Positions 44,510-53,886 of a DNA stretch of 55,424 nt are shown here, piece by piece. Within the stretch, counting starts at the first letter, position 1. Every line of letters starts with the position of its first letter. This DNA is from Clostridia bacterium (GTDB lineage: Bacteria; Bacillota; Clostridia; Oscillospirales; Acutalibacteraceae). Under the pieces are notes generated by a model. That model ran no database searches. It had not been told where the DNA came from and saw only the letters and a program-made list of their open reading frames with translations. The position numbers and the translations under genes are program-made. The stretch covers positions 1-55,424 of the forward strand of contig JAQXOB010000042.1 of NCBI GenBank assembly GCA_029098305.1, read 5' to 3'.

Positions 44510-47500
44510 TCATGAATTTATGATAGATTTGAGATACTCTATTGCACTCTGAGAATATCTTGATGGATCATTAGTGTAAATGAAGTCTGCAGCAGTGTAA
44601 AGGCTTGTGTAGTAACCTCTAGCGCACACATGAGCTGATTCATTCTCTGTGAAATAGTAAATCTGATCATTTCCGTTTCTATCTACATACTTGATGTATG
44701 AACGAGCAACTATATCTGTTGCATAGTTCTCTTTTGGAATATGGTGGATAAGCGTTGTAGCAACCTGATATTTACTTCCATCATAGAAGATATTATTTGA
44801 TGGAGAATCTAACGCACCAGTAGTTTCGAGCTTTAGAGAATTTACATTCTGAACACGATCCTTTAGTGCTACTACATTACCAAACTTGATATTGCTATCA
44901 CCATACAGATAAACTAGCTCATCATAGAGATCCTTGCCAAGTGTGAGACAGAAACGCAAGCCATTGCCATATGCATCTGTATCAGATTCAAGAATCTTAA
45001 TCTGGATACCAGCTAAACCAAATGAGCTGTATTTACCGTTATTACCAAATACTGCTGATGTATCGGCAGATTCTATATCGACAGTTGATATCTCTTTCCA
45101 ACCTGCATAAAGCTTTGTTTCCTCATCAAATATATAATCCTTTGGAACAACCTTAGTGCATTTCTCATCCAGATACCATCCTGTGAACATATATCCGTCT
45201 TTCTCAGGTGCTGCTGCAAGCTTTGTAAGCTGAGGAGCATCTATTACAACCTTGTCGTCCTTATGTAATTCGCCGTCAGAATAATATTTCACATTAATCC
45301 ATTGTTTTGAGTCATATGTCCATTTAGCATACAGCATAATATCAGATGTGCCTACAGTGTCTGTGTTAAAGTTCCATGGTGTACCTGTAAATTCAGGGTT
45401 TGTGTACCATGTAGCCTTATATCCCGGATTTATAGCAAAAGGCTCTGTTAGCTTGTCGCCTGTGTGTAGACCTATCTGATCTTCACAAACACTTGATGTA
45501 CCTGTTATGAACTGAGCGATATATGGTAATGGCTGTGTTGAAACAGTTGTACCATTAACTGATACATTTACATCTCTATCGTTTACACAGCTTATAACGA
45601 TCGGCTGATTTGCACCTACTGCTACATTTTCATCTGATACAGTTGTGTAGTCATCGCCTGTTTCCATTTGAAGTGTGCAATCTGATTTTGTGTAAGCTGT
45701 TGTAGTTGTAGTTGTTGGAACAACCTTGATACCTGTTGTAGAACCTTTGAAAGCTGTGGTATACCATGGTGTAGTAACATCATTGCGGATAGTAAATACC
45801 ATCTGTTCTACAGCTGAAGAGGATGTAGTTTCTACTGTGCCATCCATAGAGAATGTAGAGCTGATAGGTGTAGATGACATTGTTGTAGCACCGCCACCAA
45901 TCTCTTCATATTCGTCACGGATAAATGCTGTATCATACTCTTCAAGTCCTGACTCTGCCTCAGGCAAAACAGTATATGTTACATCATCGCCTTGTGGATA
46001 AATCATATAGAGATAACCTTCATCTCCACTCACGCCTGCCATACCAAGAGGTTCAATTAGGTCTGCATCGCCTGATGAGAATTCATGATCCTTGATTGTG
46101 GCAGATTTACCGTTAGATGATGTGATAGTGAAGTTAGAATAATTTACAGTCAAAGTAATCTCGATATCTGTACTCGCTTCATCCTCGTCAAATTCAGGAG
46201 CTTCGCCTCTTGGTTTCAAATGATAGTTTGAGTCTTTTAAATAACCCACTATATCATAAGTATCAAGTTCACTTGCATTTAGGTATCCTCTTATATATGC
46301 ATCATCGGTATAGCGGTCAAAATATGTTTGACCTGAATTTGGATCATAGTATTTAAATAGCGCCTCAGTGCAGGAACTATTAATCTCGATAACAGAAGCT
46401 CTCCAACCCTCGTTAGGATCCCAATAGTTTATGGTATATGAGCCATCGCTGTTTTTTGTACCGCCATAAACAACAACTGCATGGCCACCTTTAAATCTAC
46501 CCTCTGTTCCAAGTGTCAACAAAAATGGCTTTACACAACCCACAGCTTTATTCACAAGCGCTTTAATATGAGATTTGTTAGTACCAAGGAATCTCTTTGT
46601 CAATACTTTTCTTGTATAACCACAATTCTGCTCATTGTAAAGATAAAGAAGTAGCTGGGTTGTATTCCAATCAATATAATTTGATTTTGTACGTTTACGG
46701 TCTACTTTCATAGGGTTAGCGATTTCAGAAACAGAATCCACATTAAAATATGATAGATCAAGTTTGTCTAACTTAGAAAGAATTAGCAATGAAGACATAC
46801 CGAAGCATATTCCGCCCTTAGGTGACTCATCCAAACTTCTGAGTCTTCCTTTTAGTTTACCTATATTAAATAATCCTCCCAAACGCTGTATAAAAGTAGC
46901 CTGTTCTCTTAAGTGGATATAATATAGACTATTCAAGGTATTTCCATTTACGTGGCTTGGATTATCAAATGAAAAGATATCTTCATTATAATTAACATAA
47001 TTTGGTTTTACATCTTCAATTTTTGCATATAGCTCAATATTGTTATAAAGCTTTGTCTTGGCTACGTTAAATGGCTGACCATCGCAAAAAACAGCCGGGT
47101 CTAATTCATCCTTAGTGTACCAACCACAGAAAACCTTACCGCTAGGAACAGTTGGTACAATGTTTTCTGCATATTCTCCAAAACCAATTTCTTTTTCGTC
47201 AATAAACTTATATCCATCCATATTGGTTGGATCAAAAACCATATCAGAACGTGGTCCCTGAGGTCCACCATAGCAATATGTTACTTTTATTTTTCTGTTA
47301 GTTGGAAGTCCATTAAACTTTAAATTCACAAATCTACAATTCGAATGAGAATAAGCAAAGGTCTCAGCGGCAGTACCTATATATCCATATATATATACCA
47401 TCTGTCCCTGTGGCAACGCAGTTTCGTCGATATATGTAACAGATTCCGGTATTACTATATGATTCAATTTTGTTTGACTAAATGCATTTGCTAAAATCTG

Positions 47501-48217
47501 TGTAGGACCATCCTCTATCTCTACATACTCCAAGTTACTACAATTTTTTGCAAAATCAACACCGATTGAAGAAAAACCTGAAGGTATACGAACCTCCTGC
47601 AATGATGTACATCCATTAAGCATTGCATGTGCGCTACCCTTGTTTGTACCACCACTAACAATATTATCTTTTACCATTATTTCAGGTGCAAATTCTACTT
47701 TTGTTAGTTTTGTGCATTGATAGAATGCAGTAGCAAGAATTCTTTTAACATTTTTAGGTATGTAAATACTCTCGAGAGAGGTACATCCCCAAAAGGCCAA
47801 GCTTTCTATAGTTCTCAGCGAGTTAGGCAAAGATACGTCAACAAGATTTTGGCAGTTGTAGAAGCAACGATCACCGATGGATTTTACGCCCTCCTCAACT
47901 ACAACTGTTTTTACATCCGCCCACACTAACCCTGATCCGGAGCTTAAAGCAGGCTGAAGTGACATCATTTCGCCATCTCCGCTTATGATAAGCTCCTTTG
48001 TGGTGAGATTATAAGAATAAGTAACTGTACCGTAGGATGAATCACGGCTAATGTCGCCTGTGATAATGGTACCTCCCTCACCTCTTGGCAATAGCTCGAC
48101 ATAGTTCTCACTAGTTTCTGCCGCACTTACGCCTGCTTGTGGCACAATAGCTACAGTTCCAACTATAAGAATCGCTGTCAAAACTATCGAAATAATTCTT
48201 TTAAGATTGGATTTCAT
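44510..48217 (-). CDS. Giant secreted LRR protein with papain-like Cys/His/Asp region
   Basis: The 1235-residue protein is secreted; residues 1-32 are a signal peptide. Residues about 60-300 are BspA-type leucine-rich repeats. Listeria-Bacteroides-type repeats lie near 310-400 and again near 905-1050 (WYTNPEF...LYAKW and GWYLDEKCTK). Between the first set and a Thr/Ser-rich linker lies a region with C471 in GGICFGMS, H579 in GGHAVVVYGG and D600 in INYWDPN. This order and spacing fit a papain-like cysteine peptidase or acyltransferase. The last 170 residues (from about 1065) are a domain I recall from other ruminococcal secreted proteins. There is no sortase signal or dockerin, so it may be released. 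AAGGAG precedes the ATG by ten bases. The function is unproven. Confidence 0.85.
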   Translation of the reverse strand: MKSNLKRIISIVLTAILIVGTVAIVPQAGVSAAETSENYVELLPRGEGGTIITGDISRDSSYGTVTYSYNLTTKELIISGDGEMMSLQPALSSGSGLVWADVKTVVVEEGVKSIGDRCFYNCQNLVDVSLPNSLRTIESLAFWGCTSLESIYIPKNVKRILATAFYQCTKLTKVEFAPEIMVKDNIVSGGTNKGSAHAMLNGCTSLQEVRIPSGFSSIGVDFAKNCSNLEYVEIEDGPTQILANAFSQTKLNHIVIPESVTYIDETALPQGQMVYIYGYIGTAAETFAYSHSNCRFVNLKFNGLPTNRKIKVTYCYGGPQGPRSDMVFDPTNMDGYKFIDEKEIGFGEYAENIVPTVPSGKVFCGWYTKDELDPAVFCDGQPFNVAKTKLYNNIELYAKIEDVKPNYVNYNEDIFSFDNPSHVNGNTLNSLYYIHLREQATFIQRLGGLFNIGKLKGRLRSLDESPKGGICFGMSSLLILSKLDKLDLSYFNVDSVSEIANPMKVDRKRTKSNYIDWNTTQLLLYLYNEQNCGYTRKVLTKRFLGTNKSHIKALVNKAVGCVKPFLLTLGTEGRFKGGHAVVVYGGTKNSDGSYTINYWDPNEGWRASVIEINSSCTEALFKYYDPNSGQTYFDRYTDDAYIRGYLNASELDTYDIVGYLKDSNYHLKPRGEAPEFDEDEASTDIEITLTVNYSNFTITSSNGKSATIKDHEFSSGDADLIEPLGMAGVSGDEGYLYMIYPQGDDVTYTVLPEAESGLEEYDTAFIRDEYEEIGGGATTMSSTPISSTFSMDGTVETTSSSAVEQMVFTIRNDVTTPWYTTAFKGSTTGIKVVPTTTTTTAYTKSDCTLQMETGDDYTTVSDENVAVGANQPIVISCVNDRDVNVSVNGTTVSTQPLPYIAQFITGTSSVCEDQIGLHTGDKLTEPFAINPGYKATWYTNPEFTGTPWNFNTDTVGTSDIMLYAKWTYDSKQWINVKYYSDGELHKDDKVVIDAPQLTKLAAAPEKDGYMFTGWYLDEKCTKVVPKDYIFDEETKLYAGWKEISTVDIESADTSAVFGNNGKYSSFGLAGIQIKILESDTDAYGNGLRFCLTLGKDLYDELVYLYGDSNIKFGNVVALKDRVQNVNSLKLETTGALDSPSNNIFYDGSKYQVATTLIHHIPKENYATDIVARSYIKYVDRNGNDQIYYFTENESAHVCARGYYTSLYTAADFIYTNDPSRYSQSAIEYLKSIINS

Positions 48218-48251
48218 AAAATCACTACTCCTTATATTATTTTCATCACAT

Positions 48252-48280
48252 ATTTTACCACATTACTTTTAATAATGCAA
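48252..48280 (-). promoter_or_regulatory. Promoter of the giant LRR protein gene
   Basis: On the minus strand TTGCAT (48275-48280), 17 bases and TAAAAT (48252-48257), about 35 bases upstream of the start codon. Confidence 0.65.
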
Positions 48281-48325
48281 CTAAAATCAGTAATTTTTTA
48301 CAGTATATTATGACTTTTGGGTTGT

Positions 48326-48365
48326 AAAAAAGACTTGTTAAATGGAAAGCTCCAAATAACAAGCC
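48326..48365 (-). terminator. Terminator after the EF-G-like gene
   Basis: On the minus strand a 9-bp stem with one G-U pair (48332-48340 and 48357-48365) is followed by six T. It lies 38 bases past the stop. Confidence 0.8.
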
Positions 48366-48402
48366 TTTAAATTATTATGAACAGTTTTATTTTGTAATAA
48401 TA

Positions 48403-50463
48403 TTATTCAGCCTTAGACTCTTCGATAACCTTTTGAGCTACGTTTGCAGGTGCATCTTCATAGCGCTCAAATTCGAATGTAAAGCTACCTCTACCCTGTG
48501 TGATCTGGCGAATGAATGTGTTAAAATCATACATCTCTGCCATAGGTACCTCAGCTTCAACTATCTGCATATCATCTTCACCGGGATTCATACCAAGCAC
48601 ACGACCACGACGCTTATTAACCTCACCCATAACATCGCCCATGTTGCTATCAGGAACAGTAGCCCTCAATGTTCCGATAGGCTCAAGCAATGTTGGGTTT
48701 GCCATTGGCATACCATTTTTATAAGCTATGCTTGCTGCCATCTTAAATGACATTTCAGAGCTATCTACCGGATGATAGGAACCATCATAAAGAGTTGCTC
48801 TCAATCCAACAACCGGATATCCTGCGAGAGGACCCTTCTGGATAGACTCAAGAAGTCCTTTTTCTACTGCAGGGAAGAATCCCTTTGGAACAGAGCCGCC
48901 TACAACTCTCTCTGCAAACTCTAAGCCGTCACAATTGCATGGCTCAAACTCGATCCAAACATCACCAAACTGACCATGTCCGCCTGATTGCTTTTTGTGT
49001 CTGCCCTGAACCTGAACTTTTTTGCGGATAGTCTCTCTATATGCTACCTTTGGCTTGCTGAGCAATACACTTGTACCAAACTTTGTCTTTAGCTTGCTTA
49101 CAACAACGTCAAGATGCTGTTCGCCCAAACCTGAGATAACCATCTGCTTAGTTTCTGTGTTTGTATAGAAAGAGATGGTAGGATCTTCTTCTGCAATACG
49201 TGCAAGACCCTGAGCAACCTTATCTTCCTCTCCCTTATTAGCAGGTGAAATTGCCATTGTGAATGGTGATGCAGGATAAGTAACACCCTTTAATACAACC
49301 TTTTTGCTTGCATTGCAAAGTGTGTCGCCTGTAACAGTGCCTTGTAGCTTTGCCACACAGCCGATGTCGCCTGCTCCTATGTATTTAGCCTCTTCCTGCT
49401 TTTTGCCTTTTATAATCATTACCTTTGCCACTCTTTCGGTAGCTCCGGTTCTTGTATTGATCAATTGTGAATCCGGAGTAATCTTACCGGAGATAACCTT
49501 GAAGTAAGATAATTTTCCTACGAATGGGTCAGCCACTGTCTTAAATACTATAGCTGCTGTAGGACCATCCTCCTTAATTTCAACCTCTATATCATTGCCG
49601 GCATCATCCTTAGCAGATTCCGATGCTTTTTCTGCCGGAGAAGGAGCCAACCATACAATACCCTTGAGAAGCTGTCCTATACCATAGATATTGAGAGCGT
49701 CACCACAGAATACAGGATGAATAGAGCCATCCTTAACACCTGTCTTGATACCGGAAATAATCTCTTCCTGTGTGAACTCTTCGCCGTCAAAGAACTTGTT
49801 CATAAGCTCTTCGCTAGCTTCTGCAACAGCTTCATTCATAGCAGCCTTTAGATCTGCCAATCTACCGCCAAGGTCTGGCATAGCTGTCTCTCTAGCCTCA
49901 CCTGTTGTGAACTCATATGCTTTATTTTCGAGAAGGTTGATATAAATCTCTGCCTTGCCATCTGCTACATATGGCACAACAAGAGGACAAACGCCGGCAC
50001 CAAATGTATCTTTAAGTGCATCAAATACATCATAGAATCTTGAGCCTTCATCACAAAGAGCGTTTACGAAGAACATCTTTGTGAGCCCTTCCTTATCAGC
50101 AATTTTGTATGCCTTTTCTGTGCCTACGCATACGCCATCTTTACCCGAAACAATGATAAGAGCTGTTTCAGCTGCACGCATACCCTCATAGATTCCGCCT
50201 TCAAAGTCAAATAGTCCTGGAGTGTCTATTAAATTTATTTTTGTATCTTTATATTCTATAGGAGCAACGGCTGTGAATATAGATGCCTTTCTCTTGATCT
50301 CTTCAGGATCAAAGTCACATACGGTGTTGCCGTCGTTTACTTTACCAAAACGGTCGGTAGCCTTTGTAAGATAAAGCATAGACTCTGCGACAGATGTCTT
50401 TCCTGCGCCAGCGTGACCTACCATTGCAATATTTCTGATGTTTTCAGCAGTATAGTTTTTCAA
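48403..50463 (-). CDS. EF-G-like translational GTPase (EF-G paralogue)
   Basis: The 686-residue protein has all five EF-G-type domains, but differs from canonical EF-G. The P-loop reads GHAGAGKT (16-23) instead of the AHIDAGKT form. The G3 motif DTPG (80-83) is present. The usual G4 motif NKxD is replaced by NALCD at 134-138, so guanine recognition may be altered. Domain IV keeps the KKQSGGHGQFGDVWIEFEP block. Such paralogues occur beside normal EF-G in many Firmicutes, and their role is uncertain. It starts at TTG 50463 with AAAGGGG nine bases upstream, and is flanked by its own promoter and terminator, outside any ribosomal-protein operon. Confidence 0.9.
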   Translation of the reverse strand: MKNYTAENIRNIAMVGHAGAGKTSVAESMLYLTKATDRFGKVNDGNTVCDFDPEEIKRKASIFTAVAPIEYKDTKINLIDTPGLFDFEGGIYEGMRAAETALIIVSGKDGVCVGTEKAYKIADKEGLTKMFFVNALCDEGSRFYDVFDALKDTFGAGVCPLVVPYVADGKAEIYINLLENKAYEFTTGEARETAMPDLGGRLADLKAAMNEAVAEASEELMNKFFDGEEFTQEEIISGIKTGVKDGSIHPVFCGDALNIYGIGQLLKGIVWLAPSPAEKASESAKDDAGNDIEVEIKEDGPTAAIVFKTVADPFVGKLSYFKVISGKITPDSQLINTRTGATERVAKVMIIKGKKQEEAKYIGAGDIGCVAKLQGTVTGDTLCNASKKVVLKGVTYPASPFTMAISPANKGEEDKVAQGLARIAEEDPTISFYTNTETKQMVISGLGEQHLDVVVSKLKTKFGTSVLLSKPKVAYRETIRKKVQVQGRHKKQSGGHGQFGDVWIEFEPCNCDGLEFAERVVGGSVPKGFFPAVEKGLLESIQKGPLAGYPVVGLRATLYDGSYHPVDSSEMSFKMAASIAYKNGMPMANPTLLEPIGTLRATVPDSNMGDVMGEVNKRRGRVLGMNPGEDDMQIVEAEVPMAEMYDFNTFIRQITQGRGSFTFEFERYEDAPANVAQKVIEESKAE

Positions 50464-50532
50464 TTCAAAAAACCCCTTTCAAAAATCTATTTTTAAATAC
50501 GTCAAGTCTTTTTGAAACAATCATCTTTAGTA

Positions 50533-50561
50533 ATTATATATAAAATTTAATATCAATTCAA
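50533..50561 (-). promoter_or_regulatory. Promoter of the EF-G-like gene
   Basis: On the minus strand TTGAAT (50556-50561), 17 bases and TATAAT (50533-50538), about 70 bases before the start codon. Confidence 0.65.
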
Positions 50562-50674
50562 TCTTTTTTTCGGTGAAATAATATTTTCATTAAAACATAT
50601 AAAAACTATCAATTAATTTTATGCAATATAACTAATAATTTATAAAAAGCCTATTTCATTATATGATGATGGTA

Positions 50675-50703
50675 TGGACAAAATGTTTTTTTTGCGTTAT
50701 ACT
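50675..50703 (+). promoter_or_regulatory. Promoter of the yqeC-yqeB-selD-yedF operon
   Basis: TGGACA (50675-50680), 17 bases and TATACT (50698-50703). The predicted leader is about 30 nt, too short for a riboswitch of known type. Confidence 0.65.
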
Positions 50704-50738
50704 ATATAAAAAATAATGTGTTTTAGGACGATTTTTTT

Positions 50739-51425
50739 ATGAACAATATATCATTGTCAGAATTGTTAGATATAAAGATAGGAGTAACATCAATCATTGG
50801 CAGTGGCGGTAAAACTACTTTAATTCATAAACTTGCCAATGAACTTAAAAACAAAGGCAAAGTGATTTTTACCACAACAACTCATATTTTTCCATCATCT
50901 ACCATCCCCAGCATTAACAACCCTACAATATCTAATATACAGGATTTTTTCTTATCAAACAACTGCTTATGTATTGGTAAATATGACCATAAATCAAAGA
51001 AGTACTCATCCCCGGACATATCATTTGAAAAGCTATGCAAAATTGCAGATTATGTGCTGGTGGAGGCTGATGGTTCTAAAGGACTTCCCATTAAAGCACA
51101 TGAAGATTTTGAACCTGTTTTACCAGTAGAAAGCAACCAAATTATTCAGATAATAGGTGCTGATGGGTTTAATAAAACAATAAAAGACGTGGCTCATAGG
51201 TGTAAAATTTTTGCAAAACTTACAGATAGCACCATTCTCGATATCGCAACAGCAGAGCGTGTGGCAAACGTCATAAAAACAGAAAACTACGCTGATAAAA
51301 TCTTTATAAACAAATGCACAAAAGACATCAATCAACCGGATATAGCCACTATAGCTGAAATAACAGGGCTTGAGGTCTTTTATGGTGCACTAATGGAGGA
51401 AAAATGGTATGCTTACAATAATTAA
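50739..51425 (+). CDS. yqeC: Selenium-dependent molybdenum hydroxylase maturation protein YqeC
   Basis: YqeC is a P-loop protein assigned by gene co-occurrence to the maturation of selenium-dependent molybdenum hydroxylases; its reaction is not established. The 228-residue protein carries GSGGKTT at 21-27 for nucleotide binding and a VLVEADGSKGLPIKAHEDFEP block typical of the family. AGGA ten bases upstream of ATG 50739 is a modest ribosome-binding site. It is the first gene of the right-hand operon and overlaps yqeB by 17 bases. Confidence 0.92.
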   Translation: MNNISLSELLDIKIGVTSIIGSGGKTTLIHKLANELKNKGKVIFTTTTHIFPSSTIPSINNPTISNIQDFFLSNNCLCIGKYDHKSKKYSSPDISFEKLCKIADYVLVEADGSKGLPIKAHEDFEPVLPVESNQIIQIIGADGFNKTIKDVAHRCKIFAKLTDSTILDIATAERVANVIKTENYADKIFINKCTKDINQPDIATIAEITGLEVFYGALMEEKWYAYNN

Positions 51426-52212
51426 AGGCGCAGGAGATATAGCCAGTGGCATAGCAATAAGACTGCATCGTGCAGGATTTAAAATAATTATGACAGACTT
51501 GGAAAAACCAACATCAATAAGGCGAACTGTGTGTTTTTCTCAGGCAATTCCTGATGGAAAAACCACAGTAGAAGATGTGACCGCTGTATGTGTAAACAGT
51601 GCTGAAGAAGCATTTAAAATGCTCGACACTGGCGTTATTCCGGTGATACCTGACGAAAACGCAAACTGCATAAAACTGCTAAAGCCTGATATCGTAATTG
51701 ATTCTATACTTGCAAAAAAGAATATAAATACAACTATTGATGACGCACCCACCGTAATCGCTGTTGGTCCCGGATTCACCGTCGGCAAAGATTGCCATGC
51801 TGTGGTTGAAACAAAAAGAGGACATTATCTCGGTAGGGTTTACCTCAGCGGTAGTGCAGCCGAAAACACAGGCACTCCGGGAAACATTGGTGGTTTCACA
51901 AACGAGAGAATAATACGTGCTGTAAGCGATGGCATATTCAGGCAGGTGTGCAATATTGGCGATTTTGTAGAGAAAGACCAAATCGTAGCATATGTGGACG
52001 ATAACCCTGTGAGATGTTCTATCTCAGGTGTGTTAAGAGGTATATTACCGGATGGTACACCGGTTTTTAAAGGCATGAAAAGCGGAGATGTTGACCCTCG
52101 TGGTATTCGCGAGTATTGTTATACCGTGTCAGACAAAGCTCTGAGCGTAGGCGGAGGTGTGCTTGAGGCTTGCCTCAGACTCTCCGGTTTAATAAACAAA
52201 AATAATTTGTAA
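51409..52212 (+). CDS. yqeB: Selenium-dependent molybdenum hydroxylase maturation protein YqeB
   Basis: YqeB belongs to a family that occurs with selenium-dependent molybdenum hydroxylases and is thought to help insert selenium into the molybdenum cofactor. The 267-residue protein starts with a Rossmann-like segment IKGAGDIASGIAIRLHRAGF, has VAVGPGFTVGKDCHAVVET in the middle, and ends with GGGVLEACLR. The length is normal. Its start lies inside the end of yqeC, so translation is probably coupled. selD follows 18 bases later. Confidence 0.92.
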   Translation: MLTIIKGAGDIASGIAIRLHRAGFKIIMTDLEKPTSIRRTVCFSQAIPDGKTTVEDVTAVCVNSAEEAFKMLDTGVIPVIPDENANCIKLLKPDIVIDSILAKKNINTTIDDAPTVIAVGPGFTVGKDCHAVVETKRGHYLGRVYLSGSAAENTGTPGNIGGFTNERIIRAVSDGIFRQVCNIGDFVEKDQIVAYVDDNPVRCSISGVLRGILPDGTPVFKGMKSGDVDPRGIREYCYTVSDKALSVGGGVLEACLRLSGLINKNNL

Positions 52213-52230
52213 ATATAAGGAGATAGAAAA

Positions 52231-53268
52231 ATGGGAAATGATATTAAACTTACAAAGCTTGCTAAATGTGCCGGATGCGGAGCAAAGGTAGGCGCAGGCA
52301 AGCTGGCTCAGCTTCTTGAGGGAATAAAATTTAATTATGATCCTAATCTATTGGTAGGATTTGATAAAAGCGATGATGCATCTGTGTATAAAATCAGTGA
52401 TGATCTTGCTATTGTGCAAACTATAGACTTTTTCCCACCAATAGCTGATGATCCATATATGTTTGGACAAATAGCAGCTACAAATGCATTATCAGACATA
52501 TACGCTATGGGCGGTGAGCCTAAACTTGCACTAAATGTGATGTGTATACCAAAGGATATGCCCGATGATGCTGTACATCAACTTTTAGCAGGAGGATATG
52601 ATAAAATATACGAAGCCGGCGCATTGATTTCGGGCGGTCATAGTATATTTGATGACGAGCCTAAGTATGGTCTTTCTGTAACAGGCTTTGTTGACCCAAA
52701 TAAAATTATGACTAATTCTAATGCAAAGCCGGGAGATATGCTCATTCTCACAAAACCTCTTGGACTTGGCATTGTCACTACTGCCGCAAAGGCAGATCTG
52801 GTGGATAAAGAAACATTGGATTATGTGTACAAAATTATGTCCACGCTGAACAAATATGCAAGAGATATTATGGTTAAATATGATGTACACTCCTGCACAG
52901 ATGTGACAGGGTTTGGTTTGCTTGGTCATTTAAGCGAAATGGCTGAAGGCTCTGATGTTCATATCAATGTAGACACAAAAAATCTTCGCTTTGTAGACGG
53001 AGCCTCCGACTTTGCAAAAATGGGTATACTGCCAGAGGGTATGTATCGCAACAGGGAATTTGCAGAAAAATTTGTTGATGGAGGCAATGTGGAAACATAT
53101 TTGCAGGATATGCTATACGATCCTCAAACCTCGGGTGGTCTGTTGATTAGTGTGAGCAAGTCAGACTATGAAGCTCTTCTGAGTGAGCTTGAGGGTGCTG
53201 TACCGTGTGCGATGGTCGTAGGAAGCGTAGAGAAATATTCAGGTGGCAAAAGAATCACCTTATTATAA
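52231..53268 (+). CDS. selD: Selenophosphate synthetase SelD
   Basis: SelD uses ATP to convert selenide to selenophosphate, the activated selenium donor. The 345-residue protein has the N-terminal active-site segment CAGCGAK with cysteine C16 (not selenocysteine) in the catalytic position and K19 in the lysine position. The second cysteine of the usual CGCK is alanine here. GFDKSDDASVY, QTIDFFPPIADDPY and TDVTGFGLLGHLSEMA are further family blocks. AAGGAG precedes the ATG. No selA, selB or tRNA-Sec is in the window, so its product here probably serves the molybdenum hydroxylase. Confidence 0.97.
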   Translation: MGNDIKLTKLAKCAGCGAKVGAGKLAQLLEGIKFNYDPNLLVGFDKSDDASVYKISDDLAIVQTIDFFPPIADDPYMFGQIAATNALSDIYAMGGEPKLALNVMCIPKDMPDDAVHQLLAGGYDKIYEAGALISGGHSIFDDEPKYGLSVTGFVDPNKIMTNSNAKPGDMLILTKPLGLGIVTTAAKADLVDKETLDYVYKIMSTLNKYARDIMVKYDVHSCTDVTGFGLLGHLSEMAEGSDVHINVDTKNLRFVDGASDFAKMGILPEGMYRNREFAEKFVDGGNVETYLQDMLYDPQTSGGLLISVSKSDYEALLSELEGAVPCAMVVGSVEKYSGGKRITLL

Positions 53269-53289
53269 TACAGAAAGGAATCGCTACTT

Positions 53290-53886
53290 ATGATTATAGA
53301 TGCAACAGGCAAGGTATGCCCTATGCCGGTAATAATGGCAAAAAAAGAAATAGATAACGGAGCTTCACAGATTACTGTTATAGTGGATAACAAGGTGGCT
53401 GTGGAAAACCTGACCAGACTAGCAGTAGATAAAGGTTATAGCACATCTATAACAGAATTAGATAACTTGTTTCATGTCAATTTCCTAAAAAACAGCCACG
53501 TAGAAAAGGTAACTAAATGTGATTGTGCAGAGTTTAGTACAAAATGCGATAATTACAGTGTCTTTATTGGCAAGGACTATGTAGGCGATGGCGACAAGAC
53601 ATTGGGCAGTAACCTTATGGCTATGGCAATCTACACATTATCTCAAGAAAAAGATATACCGGAAACAATTATTTTTATGAATTCCGGCGTAAAACTCCCT
53701 GCCGGAGATAACGAACAAGTAATCCAGAGCTTATCACAGCTTGCAGCCAAAGGATGTCAAATTCTTGTTTGTGGCACTTGTCTAAATTACTATTCATTGC
53801 AGGAAAATCTTAAGATAGGCAAAGTGAGCAATATGTATGAGATTTTGCAAAAAATGAAAGACAGCTCTAAGGTAATAACCCTATGA
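53290..53886 (+). CDS. yedF: Selenium metabolism protein YedF
   Basis: YedF joins an N-terminal TusA-like domain to a C-terminal DsrE-like domain, both linked to carrying sulfur or selenium as cysteine adducts. In this 198-residue protein the TusA motif is CPMP at C10. The DsrE-like half (about 88-198) contains FMNSGVKL and the cysteines of ILVCGTCLNYY. It is placed in selenium metabolism mainly by its constant presence beside selD. AGAAAGGA precedes the ATG. The stop overlaps the next start in an ATGA. Confidence 0.92.
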   Translation: MIIDATGKVCPMPVIMAKKEIDNGASQITVIVDNKVAVENLTRLAVDKGYSTSITELDNLFHVNFLKNSHVEKVTKCDCAEFSTKCDNYSVFIGKDYVGDGDKTLGSNLMAMAIYTLSQEKDIPETIIFMNSGVKLPAGDNEQVIQSLSQLAAKGCQILVCGTCLNYYSLQENLKIGKVSNMYEILQKMKDSSKVITL

